Shown here: piece by piece, positions 53,492-63,190 of the stretch | How positions within the stretch are numbered: position 1 is the stretch's first letter | Layout of the letters: each line of letters opens with the position of its first letter | Assembly (NCBI GenBank): GCA_001896885.1 | Contig: MKRJ01000020.1 | Span: 1 to 64,000 of the forward strand | Direction: 5' to 3' | Source: Rhizobiales bacterium 65-79 | GTDB taxonomy: Bacteria; Pseudomonadota; Alphaproteobacteria; Rhizobiales; Rhizobiaceae | DNA length: 64,000 nucleotides | Position numbers and translations under genes: made by a program | Notes under the pieces: generated by a model | What the model was told of the DNA's origin: nothing | What the model saw: the letters and a program-made list of their open reading frames with translations, nothing else | Databases searched by the model: none

Positions 53492-54154
53492 CTAGCTGAG
53501 AAGCTCGAAGGAGTCAACAACGGCCTTGGCGACGACGCCGATGGTCACGCGGCGTTCCATCGCCTGCTTTCTCAGGTAGTTGTAGGCCTCCTCCTCGGTC
53601 ATGTCCCTGATGCGGATCAGAAGCGACTTGGCGCGCTCGACGCTGCGCATCGTGCGCAGGCTCTCATCCAGTTTTTCGATCCGGCCCCTGAGACGCCTCT
53701 CATACAGGAAGTGGCCGCGGGCAAGCGACAGCGCCGTTTCGACGGAACGCGGGGTCGTCGGGTAATGGAGGATGCTGTGGGCGGCGCAATTGTGCAAGAG
53801 GCCAAGATCGAGAGGACCTTCGCCGTTGTCGACCACGACCAGCGCCGCCGCCGGCTCCCCCGGTATCCACGGCAAGCGCTGCGGAAGATCGCTCGACAAG
53901 GCACAGAAGACGACGTCGAACTGCGCCGGAATCTGCGGCGGCATGGGCCATATGTGCTTGATGCCGCACCGGAGCCGCTGCAGCTCCCGGATCAGGCGCT
54001 CGCCATCGTCGTCGCGGGCGACGATGACCGCGATCTTGAGATCCCACAGTTGCGGCGACGAAGGGCTTTTTCTCGCCGGTTTCTGCTGCGGCCTCTCACC
54101 GCGCGGCATGGCCGGGCCGACCGTTCGGATGATCGTGCATCGTCTTGTTTCCAT
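53492..54154 (-). CDS. amiR: ANTAR-domain antiterminator, AmiR-like
   Basis: 220 aa from the ATG at 54154; an ATG at 54109 would give 205 aa, nearer to AmiR (196 aa). After a Pro/Lys-rich tail comes a pseudo-receiver ('LKIAVIVARDDDGERLIRELQRLRCGIKHIWPMPPQIPAQFDVVFCAL'), a coiled-coil segment ('YERRLRGRIEKLDESLRTMRSVERA') and the C-terminal ANTAR helices ('AKSLLIRIRDMTEEEAYNYLRKQAMERR'). AmiR binds leader RNA and prevents terminator formation, and is held inactive by AmiC until amides bind. Two leaders in this window carry matching RNA targets. Confidence 0.92.
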   Translation of the reverse strand: METRRCTIIRTVGPAMPRGERPQQKPARKSPSSPQLWDLKIAVIVARDDDGERLIRELQRLRCGIKHIWPMPPQIPAQFDVVFCALSSDLPQRLPWIPGEPAAALVVVDNGEGPLDLGLLHNCAAHSILHYPTTPRSVETALSLARGHFLYERRLRGRIEKLDESLRTMRSVERAKSLLIRIRDMTEEEAYNYLRKQAMERRVTIGVVAKAVVDSFELLS

Positions 54155-54195
54155 CGTGGCGCATCCGTGTCTTCCGGCGCAAGCGGCTCTCGAAT

Positions 54196-55353
54196 TCAGG
54201 CGAATTCGAAGGACTTCTGTTTCAGCTTCCGCCCGTAGCCGAGCAGATACGGATCGGATGAAACGCAGGAGGGCGATTCGTAGATGAGGTCGAACTGACC
54301 CTGGCGGTTGGCGCGGCCGATACGCGTCCACAGATCGGCGTGCCCCCATGTCGGGTTGATGACGACCTCGCCCTGCGGCGCGCTGAATTCGGAACCCATC
54401 ACCGACGCGCGCAGGATCTCGGTATCCATCGAGTTCGTCTGCTCCAGCGTCCGTGCGAACACGTTGACCTGAAAATAAGAGGCCTCGAGACACATATTGG
54501 TCGGCTGATCTTCGCCATAGCGTCTTTGATACTGGCGCACGAAGGTCGAGTTGCGCTCGTTGCCGACGCCCTGGAAGTAGGGCGCCGCCGTCACATGCCC
54601 TTCGCCGACATCGTAGCCCATCGCCCCGATTTCCGATTCGGAAGTCGTCAGGCTGGCGATGGGCATGACGCGCGGATCCAGTCCAAGGTTGCAATAAGCC
54701 TGGTAGAGATAGATCGTTCCGTCGCCGACCACGGTGGAAAAGATCACATCGGGGCGCAAACGCTTCACATCGCGCATCACCGGAGTGAATTCGAAACGGT
54801 CGGCGCCGAGCCGCACATAGCTTTCGCCGACCACGGTGCCGCCGCTGGTCCGCACCAGTTCCCGCATGATGCGGTTCGAATCCCGCGCGAAGATATAGTC
54901 CGACCCAACGAAGTAGAACCGATTTCCATAGGTCTCCATAAGGATACGGCACAGCTCGACGCTGTTCTGGTTCGGCGTCGCCCCGGTGTAGATGACGTTG
55001 GGCGAGAACTCGAAACCCTCATAGAGCGTCGGATACCAGAGAAGGCCGTTCAGACGTTCCACGACCGGCAGGACCGCTTTCCTGCTGCTCGACGTATAGC
55101 AGCCGAAAATGGTGCTGACGTCGTCTTCCACCATCAGTTTCTTGGCGAGCAGGCCGAACGCGCTCGCCTCCGAGCCGGGATCGTAGCAGATGGGTTCTAT
55201 GGGGCGGCCATTGACGCCGCCTGAACTGTTGATCTCGTCGATCGCGGTCAGTGTGCCCCTGAGCTGCGTCTCTTCTATGATCGACATGAACCCCGTCTGC
55301 GAAAAAAGAACGCCGACGCGCCAAGGTTCGGTTGTATTGCTTGGTTCCTTCAA
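54196..55353 (-). CDS. amiC: Cytoplasmic amide sensor, AmiC-like
   Basis: 385 aa, exactly the length of P. aeruginosa AmiC. It has the type I binding-protein fold ('WRVGVLFSQTGFMSIIEETQLRGTLTAIDEINSSGGVNGRPIEPICYDPGSEA', 'WYPTLYEGFEFSPNVIYTGATPNQNS') but no signal peptide, as expected for a sensor that sequesters AmiR in the cytoplasm. It is 41 bases upstream of amiR. Clear relatedness to the exported binding protein at 52029 suggests common descent of sensor and transporter component. Confidence 0.93.
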   Translation of the reverse strand: MKEPSNTTEPWRVGVLFSQTGFMSIIEETQLRGTLTAIDEINSSGGVNGRPIEPICYDPGSEASAFGLLAKKLMVEDDVSTIFGCYTSSSRKAVLPVVERLNGLLWYPTLYEGFEFSPNVIYTGATPNQNSVELCRILMETYGNRFYFVGSDYIFARDSNRIMRELVRTSGGTVVGESYVRLGADRFEFTPVMRDVKRLRPDVIFSTVVGDGTIYLYQAYCNLGLDPRVMPIASLTTSESEIGAMGYDVGEGHVTAAPYFQGVGNERNSTFVRQYQRRYGEDQPTNMCLEASYFQVNVFARTLEQTNSMDTEILRASVMGSEFSAPQGEVVINPTWGHADLWTRIGRANRQGQFDLIYESPSCVSSDPYLLGYGRKLKQKSFEFA

Positions 55354-55413
55354 TTTAACCTCCCCTAGTTCCTCCCATCGAGTGCCCTTCTTGCCGGTTA
55401 TTCAACGAGATAG

Positions 55414-55455
55414 ACGATCGTCGCGGGTGACGCCGCCCGCTACTGCGACGATCGT
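55414..55455 (-). other. Long perfect hairpin in the amiC 5' leader
   Basis: ACGATCGTCGC and GCGACGATCGT pair over 11 bp around a 20-base loop. It lies between the leader terminator and the amiC start and has no T tract, so it is probably an mRNA stabiliser or a further regulatory fold. Confidence 0.5.
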
Positions 55456-55468
55456 TGCCGTGCGCCAC

Positions 55469-55517
55469 AAACAACAAAAGCCTCCCTTCGTCTTCGTCTC
55501 CGAAGCCAAAGGGAGGC
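55469..55517 (-). terminator. Intrinsic terminator in the amiC leader
   Basis: GCCTCCCTT (55517-55509) pairs with AAGGGAGGC (55488-55480), followed by TTTTGTTGTTTG. The first five bases of its 5' arm are also the 3' arm of the second ANTAR-type hairpin, so antiterminator and terminator are mutually exclusive. Confidence 0.78.
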
Positions 55518-55553
55518 TCTCTTGCCTCAATTCGAAAGCAGCCACATTGCTGC
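55513..55553 (-). promoter_or_regulatory. ANTAR-target RNA in the amiC leader
   Basis: Minus strand: hairpin 1 GCAGC-AATGTG-GCTGC (55553-55538; hexaloop A1, G4), a 9-base linker TTTCGAATT, hairpin 2 GAGGC-AAGAGA-GCCTC (55528-55513; hexaloop A1, but A at position 4). The two-hairpin, hexaloop layout is the known ANTAR target. It is the second such element in this locus. Confidence 0.78.
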
Positions 55554-55581
55554 AGAGCCGCCGATCCAGCGGATACTTAGC

Positions 55582-55610
55582 ATGATAAGAATAGTGGCCG
55601 ATCGAGTCAA
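55582..55610 (-). promoter_or_regulatory. Probable amiC promoter
   Basis: TTGACT (55610-55605), 17 bases, TATCAT (55587-55582) on the minus strand. Transcription would start near 55575, giving a leader of about 220 bases that contains the ANTAR hairpins, the terminator and a further stem before the amiC ATG at 55353. Confidence 0.65.
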
Positions 55611-55679
55611 TGCCGGGCTCGCTCGGCCGTCGCTGTCAGAACTCCGAGAGCGGGCCGGCGATCCGGCGCGACCGCGCCA

Positions 55680-57506
55680 TCAGCCCGTCGAGGCCTGCCC
55701 CGCCTGCATGGGAGCGGACGCAGCGGGAGACGGCACGAGGAAGGCGCGGCTGTCGGCTCGGTCGCCTTCGGCCATGCGCGGCTCCCGGTCGCGAGCGTGG
55801 CCGACCAGGCTGGATACCAGCGTGCGACGGGCATGCAGCGGCGTCAGCGTGTGATCCGCATTCACGAGCGACAATCTGCTGATGTTGGGAATGGTCCGCA
55901 GGCGCTCGCCATCCGGCCCGAAATGCCGGTCGATTTCCTTGATGCTGAGGTCGCCTTCGGAAGTGGCGATCAGGACATGCACGCCGTTCGAGGCGAGTTC
56001 CTTCATCCAGCGTTCCACCGGCTTTCCTCGCATGAAGGCCAGCAGACGCGCGTTCGCAAAGGTGGTCTTCACCGCCTCGAGGCCACGCCGCACGAAGCGC
56101 CGGTTGTTTTTCGATGTCAGCGTCTTGAACGCCGAAAGAATGCGCGGCCGGCGGGACTCCCGCGGTTCGCCTTCCGAAGGCCTGCGGTTCGCCTTCGCCG
56201 TTTCGTAGGCTTTCCATACCGTCATATCCAGCGCGTATGAGCTATTCCACGAAAAGCAAAGCGGGTTGACCATGACCAGCCGACGAACGCGGTTGTCCGC
56301 CCGAGCCGCGTGGAAGGCCTGAAACGCGCCCGAGCAGGTGCCGGCAAGGCTGACATGCCCAAAGCCATTCCGATGAAGCCAGTCGACGGCGCGGCTTACA
56401 TCGACACCCGTGCGCGTATCATAGAGGAAAAGGCGCTCTTCCTGCGGCGCATCGCTTTGACCGAGGCCGGGCAGATCGATCCTGAGCGAGGCGATCCCTT
56501 CCGCCGCAAGCAGCCTCGCCGCTTCCACGGTGCCGCGCGCCCAGCCGACATGAGGGACGGCCCCGGAATTCAGGAAGACGACGGCCTCTCCGCCTTCGCC
56601 GCCGCCCGAGCCCGAGGGGCGGCACAGCACGCCGCAGATATCGGGTTTCGGGCCGATCAGGATAGGCTCTTCCTCATAACCGGGCCCCGAAAGCACGGGC
56701 ACTCCGTGGTCGGCGACGGGTCCTGCCGCGTGCCCCTCCCCGGCATGGTCGCGGATCCAGTCGGCGCACCGCTCGATCACGGAGAACGGAATGGTGTTCG
56801 CCGTCGGATCGCACATCAACCGGCCGTAGCCTTCGAATTCGACGAAATCGACCTCGTCGGGAGAGCTGGCGAGTTCGCAGGCCCATTTCGCCAGCGCAGG
56901 GGTTCGGACCGTCGCCGCGACCAGCATCGGCAAGGCGGAAGGCCGCGGCGCGTTTTCGCCCCAGCCGAGCGAGGCGATATCGGCAATCGTTTCCGCCGTA
57001 AGCCGAAAGCCGGCGACGGTCCGTCCCTCGAACGGCTCCCCTTCCTCCTCGCCCGCCGGCAAGGCCGCGTCGATCATGCCCGACAGCGCCGTCATTTCGC
57101 GAACATAGGCCTTGCCCGAAGCCGGCGGTGCGAGAAGGACGAGGCCCGCGACATCGTCGCGTCGTCCAACGGCGAGCGGCGCGAGCAAGGCGCCGAGCCG
57201 AAAACCGAGGACGATCACGCGGGCAACGCCCGTCCGCCGCTTCAGTTCGTCGGCGGCCGCGCCGATGCTGTCCACCCACGCCGCTATCCGACCGGGCGCG
57301 GCATGGTCCCCCGCGGCATCGCCACAGCCGGGATAATCGAATTGCAGCACCGGCAGGCCCGACTGCGCGATGCGGTCAGCCAGCAGGGTGAGGAACCGCC
57401 GGCTGCACAGGTCCTCGAAGCCATGGCCGCCGGCGATGATGACGCCGCAGTCTCCCTCCGCCTCCTTCAGCCAGCCGATCGTATCGTTGAAGACGAGCGA
57501 CTTCAT
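55680..57506 (-). CDS. Fused two-domain alpha/beta hydrolase in the carrier-protein operon
   Basis: 608 aa, cytoplasmic. Domain 1 (about 1-260) has a hydrolase fold ('[10 protein letters not shown]') but its nucleophile elbow reads G-F-R-L-G (101-105), Arg103 replacing Ser, so it is probably inactive or structural. Domain 2 (about 285-570) has the elbow G-T-C-S-G with Cys391 as nucleophile and a late catalytic-type His in '[11 protein letters not shown]'. The pair recalls the two small hydrolases of exosortase-A EPS clusters that also accompany a carrier protein, here fused. Likely transfers or releases an acyl or aminoacyl group from the carrier protein. Start overlaps the GH2 gene (ATGA). 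Confidence 0.8.
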   Translation of the reverse strand: MKSLVFNDTIGWLKEAEGDCGVIIAGGHGFEDLCSRRFLTLLADRIAQSGLPVLQFDYPGCGDAAGDHAAPGRIAAWVDSIGAAADELKRRTGVARVIVLGFRLGALLAPLAVGRRDDVAGLVLLAPPASGKAYVREMTALSGMIDAALPAGEEEGEPFEGRTVAGFRLTAETIADIASLGWGENAPRPSALPMLVAATVRTPALAKWACELASSPDEVDFVEFEGYGRLMCDPTANTIPFSVIERCADWIRDHAGEGHAAGPVADHGVPVLSGPGYEEEPILIGPKPDICGVLCRPSGSGGGEGGEAVVFLNSGAVPHVGWARGTVEAARLLAAEGIASLRIDLPGLGQSDAPQEERLFLYDTRTGVDVSRAVDWLHRNGFGHVSLAGTCSGAFQAFHAARADNRVRRLVMVNPLCFSWNSSYALDMTVWKAYETAKANRRPSEGEPRESRRPRILSAFKTLTSKNNRRFVRRGLEAVKTTFANARLLAFMRGKPVERWMKELASNGVHVLIATSEGDLSIKEIDRHFGPDGERLRTIPNISRLSLVNADHTLTPLHARRTLVSSLVGHARDREPRMAEGDRADSRAFLVPSPAASAPMQAGQASTG

Positions 57507-60025
57507 CGCTGCCCTCCCATTCGCGCTTCGAGAATTGCGGCTGTACCGGACGAGCCGCCCGCCGCCTCATATTCCGCATGGCGATCGCCATTGAGGGCGC
57601 TCACGACGCCCGAAGGCGGCGGCGCACCGGCGGGGCCGACAAGTCTGACGGACTTTTCGGTGCCCGGCATCAGATGGAAATAATCCTCTTCGCCGCGATA
57701 GAACGAGTCGGCGATGTGGACATAATAGGCTGCCCGCCGGCAGGAGACCGCAAGCCGCCAGTCGCCGTCGCCGCCTTCGAGCCGCGCACCAAACCCGACA
57801 TCGGTTCGCACAATCATTGCGCCCGGCAATACATGGAACGCCTCGGCAAGAGCGGCGCCCGCCCCATCCTCGAAACGGGCGACCGTAACCTCGTGCGCGG
57901 CCGGGCCGAAGCGATAGGCATGGGAGATGTCGAAGAAGGCGCCCAGAAGTTCGAAGGCGGAGAGCGTCAGCCCGCCATGCGCATCGACCCGTAACGTCCG
58001 GCTGCCGGAAACGACGGGCGTGGCGCCGTCACGCAGGCAGGTCAGCCGCAGCGTGCCGGTGACCGCCTCCGGGCCGTCATTGACGAGATACACGCCGAGC
58101 CCGTTGACGCCCTCGTCGGTGAGAATGAGCCGCAGCGGCCGGAAGGCGCGCTTGAGCGCATGCCAGATGGATTTCGGCCGGCCGGTCGCGTCGAGGGCGC
58201 CCCAGCCGGCGCCGACCTGCAGATCCTTCCAGAACAGCATCAGCGCGCCGGCGGTCGGTGAGGCGGGCCGCCGCCATTCGTCGATCGTTCGCTCGGCGAC
58301 CTCGGCGCTAACCGCGCGTGACAGTTCGAGATAGCGCGCGCCGTCCTCGATGCGCAGCCGCCGCGCATCGACGCCGAAGAGATGCTCGAGGTAATGGTCC
58401 CGGACATCCTCGAAATCCCAGGAAGCCCCGGCATCACGCGGCGTCACCGCCTTCCAGCGCGGGTCATGCACCGGCTGGACCGGCAGATGCCTGTCGAGCG
58501 TCGCCTGGTCGGGCACGTTGGCGAAGGCGAGGCATTCGCTGGCAAAGCGCACCTCGGCGCGCCGCGCGTCCTCCAGCGGCCGGCAATACGCGCCGACGCC
58601 GTAATAATGCGTCGGCCCGCCATCGGCGGTGAACGGCAGGCTGCCGCCACAGGGCGAGGACGGCACTAGGACGAGGTCCGGGCGGATCGCCTCTGCCCTC
58701 GGCCGAACGACCGCATCGAACCAGGGCGTCGGATCGACCGCGACCGGCAGGCCCATCATGGCCGCCTGCTGGGCGATCTCGCTGCCGCCACAAAGCACCG
58801 CCAGCGAGGGCGAATGGCGCAGCCGCTTCAGCAGCGCGTCGACCTCCTCGCCCAGCGCCGCGCACCATTCCTCATCGCGTGAGGGGTAGTCGAAATTCGC
58901 CAGCATCAGGTCCTGCCAGACCAGAATGCCGAATTCGTCGCATAGCCTGTGAAACGCATCGGATTCATAGACGAAGGTGCCGGCGAGGCGCAGCATGTTG
59001 ACGCCGGCCTCCAGCGCCAGGCGAAGATCGTCGGCGAGTGCCTCCGGCCGCGCCGGCAGCCGCACCGGATCGCCCGGCGTCCAGATCGCGCCGCGGCAGA
59101 AGACCGGCACGCCGTTGACGACGAGTTGAAAGCCGCGTCCATCGGAACCGCGATCGAGTTCGATGCGGCGGAACCCGATCCGGCCCAGCCTTATCTGGGT
59201 CTCGCCCAGCGCAACCGTGACCGTATGCAGCGCCGGGACGCCATGGCTGTGCGGCCACCACGGGGCCACATCGGCTATCTGGAGCTGCGCCTTCCATTGC
59301 GTGCCGCAGGGCTCGAGCCGGGCCGCCACGCCGGCGCAGGCGACGGTCGCGGCCTCGCCGTCGCGAAGCGGTTCGGCAAGCGTCAATGTGACATCGAGCA
59401 CGCCCGTGCCGCCGTCGAGATCGGCGCGCATCTCGGTCGTGATAATCCGGTTCGCCGCTTCGCGGAGCAGCCTGATCGGACGCCATGGACCGACAACGTC
59501 GATCCCGGGGCACCAGCCCGGCATATGGCCGATCAGCGTCGTACGAACCATGCGCAGGCGCTGGTCGTCGATCATGCGCGGCTTCCAGCGCGCCCTGGGG
59601 CCCTTCAGCAAATCGAGATGCCTGTCGAGGCTCCTGAAGGCGATCGACAGCGTCTCGCCGCCCTTGAGCATGAGCGAAGCTTCCCGCGGTGCGAACATCG
59701 AGGTCGACCTGAAGAGGAGGCAATCGTCGATATATACCTCGGCGATCGTCGCCAGGCCTTCGAAAACCAGGCGCACCTCCCCAACTGCATCGAGCCGGCG
59801 CCGGTACCAGATGTCCTTGTCGTGCAGCGGCGACGGCTTGCCTCTATCCCATCGCCCATGGGCTTCGAGCGCGCCGGCGGCCGTGCCGGGACACTCGGCG
59901 TCGACCCATTCGGCGGCCGGATCGATGGCGCCGGGAGACGCCCAGGCGCCGGCCGGTGAGACGGCAAGCCGCCAACCGCTTTCCAGCGGCTCCACCGTTC
60001 CGTCGATCGACAGCGCCTCGCCCAC
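57503..60025 (-). CDS. Glycoside hydrolase family 2 protein, beta-mannosidase-like
   Basis: 840 aa from a GTG at 60025 with GGGGAGG five bases upstream; a TTG at 60046 would add seven residues. Sugar-binding, immunoglobulin-like and TIM-barrel regions follow in GH2 order ('[28 protein letters not shown]', '[33 protein letters not shown]'). The acid/base Glu is in '[11 protein letters not shown]' and the nucleophile Glu in '[14 protein letters not shown]', both aligned with beta-mannosidases. No signal peptide, so it acts on an intracellular glycoside. Its place between DUF1839 and the hydrolase suggests the operon's product or intermediate is glycosylated. Confidence 0.85.
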   Translation of the reverse strand: MGEALSIDGTVEPLESGWRLAVSPAGAWASPGAIDPAAEWVDAECPGTAAGALEAHGRWDRGKPSPLHDKDIWYRRRLDAVGEVRLVFEGLATIAEVYIDDCLLFRSTSMFAPREASLMLKGGETLSIAFRSLDRHLDLLKGPRARWKPRMIDDQRLRMVRTTLIGHMPGWCPGIDVVGPWRPIRLLREAANRIITTEMRADLDGGTGVLDVTLTLAEPLRDGEAATVACAGVAARLEPCGTQWKAQLQIADVAPWWPHSHGVPALHTVTVALGETQIRLGRIGFRRIELDRGSDGRGFQLVVNGVPVFCRGAIWTPGDPVRLPARPEALADDLRLALEAGVNMLRLAGTFVYESDAFHRLCDEFGILVWQDLMLANFDYPSRDEEWCAALGEEVDALLKRLRHSPSLAVLCGGSEIAQQAAMMGLPVAVDPTPWFDAVVRPRAEAIRPDLVLVPSSPCGGSLPFTADGGPTHYYGVGAYCRPLEDARRAEVRFASECLAFANVPDQATLDRHLPVQPVHDPRWKAVTPRDAGASWDFEDVRDHYLEHLFGVDARRLRIEDGARYLELSRAVSAEVAERTIDEWRRPASPTAGALMLFWKDLQVGAGWGALDATGRPKSIWHALKRAFRPLRLILTDEGVNGLGVYLVNDGPEAVTGTLRLTCLRDGATPVVSGSRTLRVDAHGGLTLSAFELLGAFFDISHAYRFGPAAHEVTVARFEDGAGAALAEAFHVLPGAMIVRTDVGFGARLEGGDGDWRLAVSCRRAAYYVHIADSFYRGEEDYFHLMPGTEKSVRLVGPAGAPPPSGVVSALNGDRHAEYEAAGGSSGTAAILEARMGGQR

Positions 60026-60057
60026 CTGGACCTCCCCGCTCTCCAAATCCGGCAGGT

Positions 60058-61053
60058 TCAGGCGGCCTTGTAGGCCAGTTCCGGCGCGATTTTCGCGTCG
60101 AGGACATCCATCGTCACCTCGTAAGCCGCGACCATGGGAGCGAGCATCTCGGCCAGCCCGTCAAAGCGCCGCCGCGCCATGGCGCGCGCCAGCTTGAACT
60201 GCATGGTCTTGGCGCCTTCCGAAACCGCGCCGGCCGCCTCCGCCGCCCGCTCCAGGCCATGCATGCCGTGGCCGCCGAGCCATTCGATATAGCTCGAAAG
60301 CAGCTCGAAATTCGCGCCGAGCTGACGCAGCGTGTTGAAGGCATAAGTATGGAAATATTCCGGCCGCCGGTCGGCAAGCCCTTCCACGTGCCAGGCGAAG
60401 GTTTCGGCATAGGCCGCGACCGGGTTCTCCTTCGGCCGCCTGGCCAGATGGTGCGCAAGCAGGCACCGCGAGGCTCCAACGAGATTGTCGGAAGCCGGGC
60501 TGCGTTCGAACTTCATGAACTCCGAATAGGGAAACAGCGGCAATCCGCTCGCCGCATCCTGCGCCGGGAAAAGCGCGTCGTAGTCCTCGCCCTCCAGCAT
60601 GAAATAGCCGGCGTTGTGGAAATACTCCATGCGCCGCTTCGCCGGATCAAGCGCATTGATGCCGATCGACGACTTGGAATGCGCGATCCCGTAGCTCACC
60701 CCGCGCGTATCCGGCAGATAGAATGCATCCACCTCCACCATCGGAAGGCGCTTGCGGCCGATCTGCGTCACGATCCGCGCATCCAGCCGGTCGAAGACGG
60801 CCAGCTCCTCTATGTCGACGCCATAAAGCCGCTGCAGATCGGCGGTGGGAAGCTTGAAGAAGGTGAAGTGGTCGCCCTCGAAATCCTGCGCCACCGTGAA
60901 GCCGAGCGCGGCGACCGGGTCATGACCGGAGGCGTGGAGAACCTCGATCAGGAGATCGACGTAGCAATTGGTCTCCGGCCAGCGCCGCTCGGCGTCGTGC
61001 AGGAAACTCGAACGGTAGCTGGCGGGATCGAGCCCGGATATGACCTGGCGCAT
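60058..61053 (-). CDS. DUF1839 protein next to aminoacyl:carrier-protein ligase
   Basis: 331 aa from the ATG at 61053, two bases after the ligase stop codon and preceded by GGGGGG. Recognised as DUF1839 from context and from blocks such as '[58 protein letters not shown]' and '[23 protein letters not shown]'. Predominantly soluble, with no transmembrane segment. No reaction is known. The tight coupling to the ligase makes it a candidate aminoacyltransferase or partner that uses the aminoacyl carrier protein. Confidence 0.75.
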   Translation of the reverse strand: MRQVISGLDPASYRSSFLHDAERRWPETNCYVDLLIEVLHASGHDPVAALGFTVAQDFEGDHFTFFKLPTADLQRLYGVDIEELAVFDRLDARIVTQIGRKRLPMVEVDAFYLPDTRGVSYGIAHSKSSIGINALDPAKRRMEYFHNAGYFMLEGEDYDALFPAQDAASGLPLFPYSEFMKFERSPASDNLVGASRCLLAHHLARRPKENPVAAYAETFAWHVEGLADRRPEYFHTYAFNTLRQLGANFELLSSYIEWLGGHGMHGLERAAEAAGAVSEGAKTMQFKLARAMARRRFDGLAEMLAPMVAAYEVTMDVLDAKIAPELAYKAA

Positions 61054-61055
61054 GG

Positions 61056-61979
61056 TCAGGCCCCCCAAAGGGCCTGGCGGACCTTGGCCGGCCACGCCTC
61101 GACATCGGGTCCATGATGGCGGAAGAGCGCCAGCGCCACGCGCTCAAGCCCGAAACCGACGCAGCCCGAATGGCAGGCGGTTCCGTCGGCGAAGCGGATG
61201 CCCCAGCTCTGCCCGAAATGGTCCTGATGGTTGTTGAACGAGAGGCACGCCGTCGGCTTCTCGATGCTCGTCACCGGTATAAGAAGCTCGAACTTCAGGG
61301 TCTGGTCGCGTTGGCTGCTGGCCATCATCTTGCCGGTACGCCCGAAGAACGGATCGTTGGCGACCTCGATCTCGCAGGGCAGATCGAGTTCCTCGACGAT
61401 CCGGCGGCCACGCTCCATCCAGCTCTTCTGGAAAGTCTGCACGTCCTCGGCGGTGCCGATCCTTATGTATTCGCGCTGGCGGAAAAGCTGCATGCGCGCC
61501 GGATCCTTGGACGGCTCATGCCGGAAGCAGTAGGAGCACAATTCATAGAGCAGTCCTTCCGCCGGGACCGGTCCCTGCCTGGCGACCGTCGGGTAGAGCG
61601 GGTAGCAGGCGGCCGGCGTCATCGCGACCTCGGTCGCTTCCTGCATTTCCGTCCAGTCCTCGCCTCTCTCCATCATGCCGAGCAGCCTCGCATGGTCGCG
61701 CTCATCGCCCATGAAGGAATGGACGCAGCCGGCAAGCTGCGGAAAGCTCTTCATGTAGCCGGTCTTTTCCAGCGCCGCCCGCGCCATGCCGGGCGGGAAA
61801 TGGATGCGCGTCGCCTTGTCCGGGCCACCTGTCCTGAGGACCAGCTTCTCGAAGCGCTCGATGACCTCCTCGAACGTACCGGAGCGGCCGTAAAGGCCGT
61901 CGACGCCGGATTCGAACAGGATGCCATTGTCAAACAGATTATCGAGCAGAGTCTTGGCGTCAAACGTCTTGGCGTCCAT
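61056..61979 (-). CDS. Amino acid--[acyl-carrier-protein] ligase, class II aaRS-like
   Basis: 307 aa. A seryl-tRNA-synthetase-like catalytic core without a tRNA-binding domain. Zinc ligands Cys125 ('PAACYP'), Glu170 (motif 2, '[11 protein letters not shown]') and Cys273 ('[14 protein letters not shown]', motif 3) have exactly the spacing of the Bradyrhizobium Gly:CP ligase (Cys131, Glu176, Cys279 as I recall). Such enzymes adenylate glycine or alanine and load it on the phosphopantetheine of a dedicated carrier protein instead of tRNA. That carrier protein is encoded at the head of this operon. Amino-acid choice (Gly or Ala) cannot be settled by eye. Confidence 0.93.
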   Translation of the reverse strand: MDAKTFDAKTLLDNLFDNGILFESGVDGLYGRSGTFEEVIERFEKLVLRTGGPDKATRIHFPPGMARAALEKTGYMKSFPQLAGCVHSFMGDERDHARLLGMMERGEDWTEMQEATEVAMTPAACYPLYPTVARQGPVPAEGLLYELCSYCFRHEPSKDPARMQLFRQREYIRIGTAEDVQTFQKSWMERGRRIVEELDLPCEIEVANDPFFGRTGKMMASSQRDQTLKFELLIPVTSIEKPTACLSFNNHQDHFGQSWGIRFADGTACHSGCVGFGLERVALALFRHHGPDVEAWPAKVRQALWGA

Positions 61980-61980
61980 C

Positions 61981-63186
61981 TCAGGCCCCCAGAGATGTGT
62001 CGAAGCGGCTCACGAGGAGCAGCGTCGAGGTGTTGGAAAGGATGCGGTCGTTGGAGATCATCACGGCCGCCGACGTGACGTCGCGCAGATGGCGGCCGAC
62101 GCTGAAGGGCGTTCCGTTCTTATAGCCGAGGATGCCGGTGATCAGCATCGCGATGCGCACCACCTCCGCCGCCTTCTCGCTGCTTGCGACCTTCAGCGCG
62201 TTGATCTCGGCGGCGAACCCGATCGAGGAGAGATCGTCATCGTCGTCGCGGGCCGTATCGAAGCGGTTGATCGCGGCGACCAGATGGCCCTTCATCTCCT
62301 GCAACTTGGCCGCGGCCTCAGACAGGCGCAAGGCGCCGGGGGGCGTCACGTTCGGCTGCTTGCGCGCCGCCGCCTTGACGAAAGCCTGGGCGCGCGTGAA
62401 GGCGTCGGCCGCTATGCCGAACCATGTGGCGGCCCAATAGATATGCGAGCTCGCCAGCATCGACTGGGCCGCAATCTCGGAAAACGGCTTCGGGAAGATC
62501 TGCGCCGCGTCTCCCGTCGCGGTCAGGAGGAAGCCGTCGGAACAGGTGCCGCGCATGCCGAGCGTGTCCCACACGGATCTACGTTCCAGCGAGCGGTTGC
62601 CGTCGGCCGGGATGACGACCATGATTTGGTCGGAATGCGCGGCGTCGGGCGCGCGGCGCGCCGTGGCGAGGATCGCGTCGGCATTGGCCCCGTAGGAGAT
62701 GACCGTGGCGTCCTTGGTGAGCGAGAAGCGATTGTCGGCCACTTCGACCGCGCAGATCGAATTCCTGAGATTGCCGCCGATCCCCACCTCCGACGTGGCC
62801 GAGGCAAGCAGGAGCTGCTCGCCCGCCACGCGCCTCATGAAGGTGCGATGCCACTCGCTCGTCACGCCATGCGTCGCCAGGCTGGCGACCTGGATCTGAT
62901 GCATGGCGTAGATCATCGCGCTCGACCCGCAGGCCTGGGCAAGCTGGACGACCAGATCGGCGACGGCCGCGGTGCCGAGCCCTTCACCGCCCAATTCCAC
63001 CGGAATGGCGACGCCGAGCAGCCGCTCGTGCCTGAGCGCTTCCGCCGTTTCCAGCGGAAACCGCCCTTCCCGATCGACGGCATCGACGGAGGCGGCTGCA
63101 ATGGCAGCGACACGCGCCATGCGCTCGGTAGCGCTTTCCGCGAGCGACGACGCCAGCGGATCGCTGATCTTCCCCACCACGTTCAT
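61981..63186 (-). CDS. Acyl-CoA dehydrogenase-like flavoprotein, probable aminoacyl-carrier-protein oxidase
   Basis: 401 aa. Acyl-CoA dehydrogenase family: '[55 protein letters not shown]' is the N-terminal helical domain, the middle beta domain carries '[17 protein letters not shown]', and helices to the C-terminus complete the fold. It is four bases from the carrier-protein gene and one base from the ligase gene, so its natural substrate is probably an (amino)acyl group bound to that carrier protein rather than a CoA thioester. It is distinct from beta-oxidation enzymes in the C-terminal half. Confidence 0.88.
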   Translation of the reverse strand: MNVVGKISDPLASSLAESATERMARVAAIAAASVDAVDREGRFPLETAEALRHERLLGVAIPVELGGEGLGTAAVADLVVQLAQACGSSAMIYAMHQIQVASLATHGVTSEWHRTFMRRVAGEQLLLASATSEVGIGGNLRNSICAVEVADNRFSLTKDATVISYGANADAILATARRAPDAAHSDQIMVVIPADGNRSLERRSVWDTLGMRGTCSDGFLLTATGDAAQIFPKPFSEIAAQSMLASSHIYWAATWFGIAADAFTRAQAFVKAAARKQPNVTPPGALRLSEAAAKLQEMKGHLVAAINRFDTARDDDDDLSSIGFAAEINALKVASSEKAAEVVRIAMLITGILGYKNGTPFSVGRHLRDVTSAAVMISNDRILSNTSTLLLVSRFDTSLGA

Positions 63187-63190
63187 CGGA

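Noticed and set aside
54155-54952. Upstream extension of the ANTAR protein to 486 aa
   Set aside because: The extension overlaps amiC on the same strand in another frame; the ANTAR protein proper begins at 54154 or 54109.
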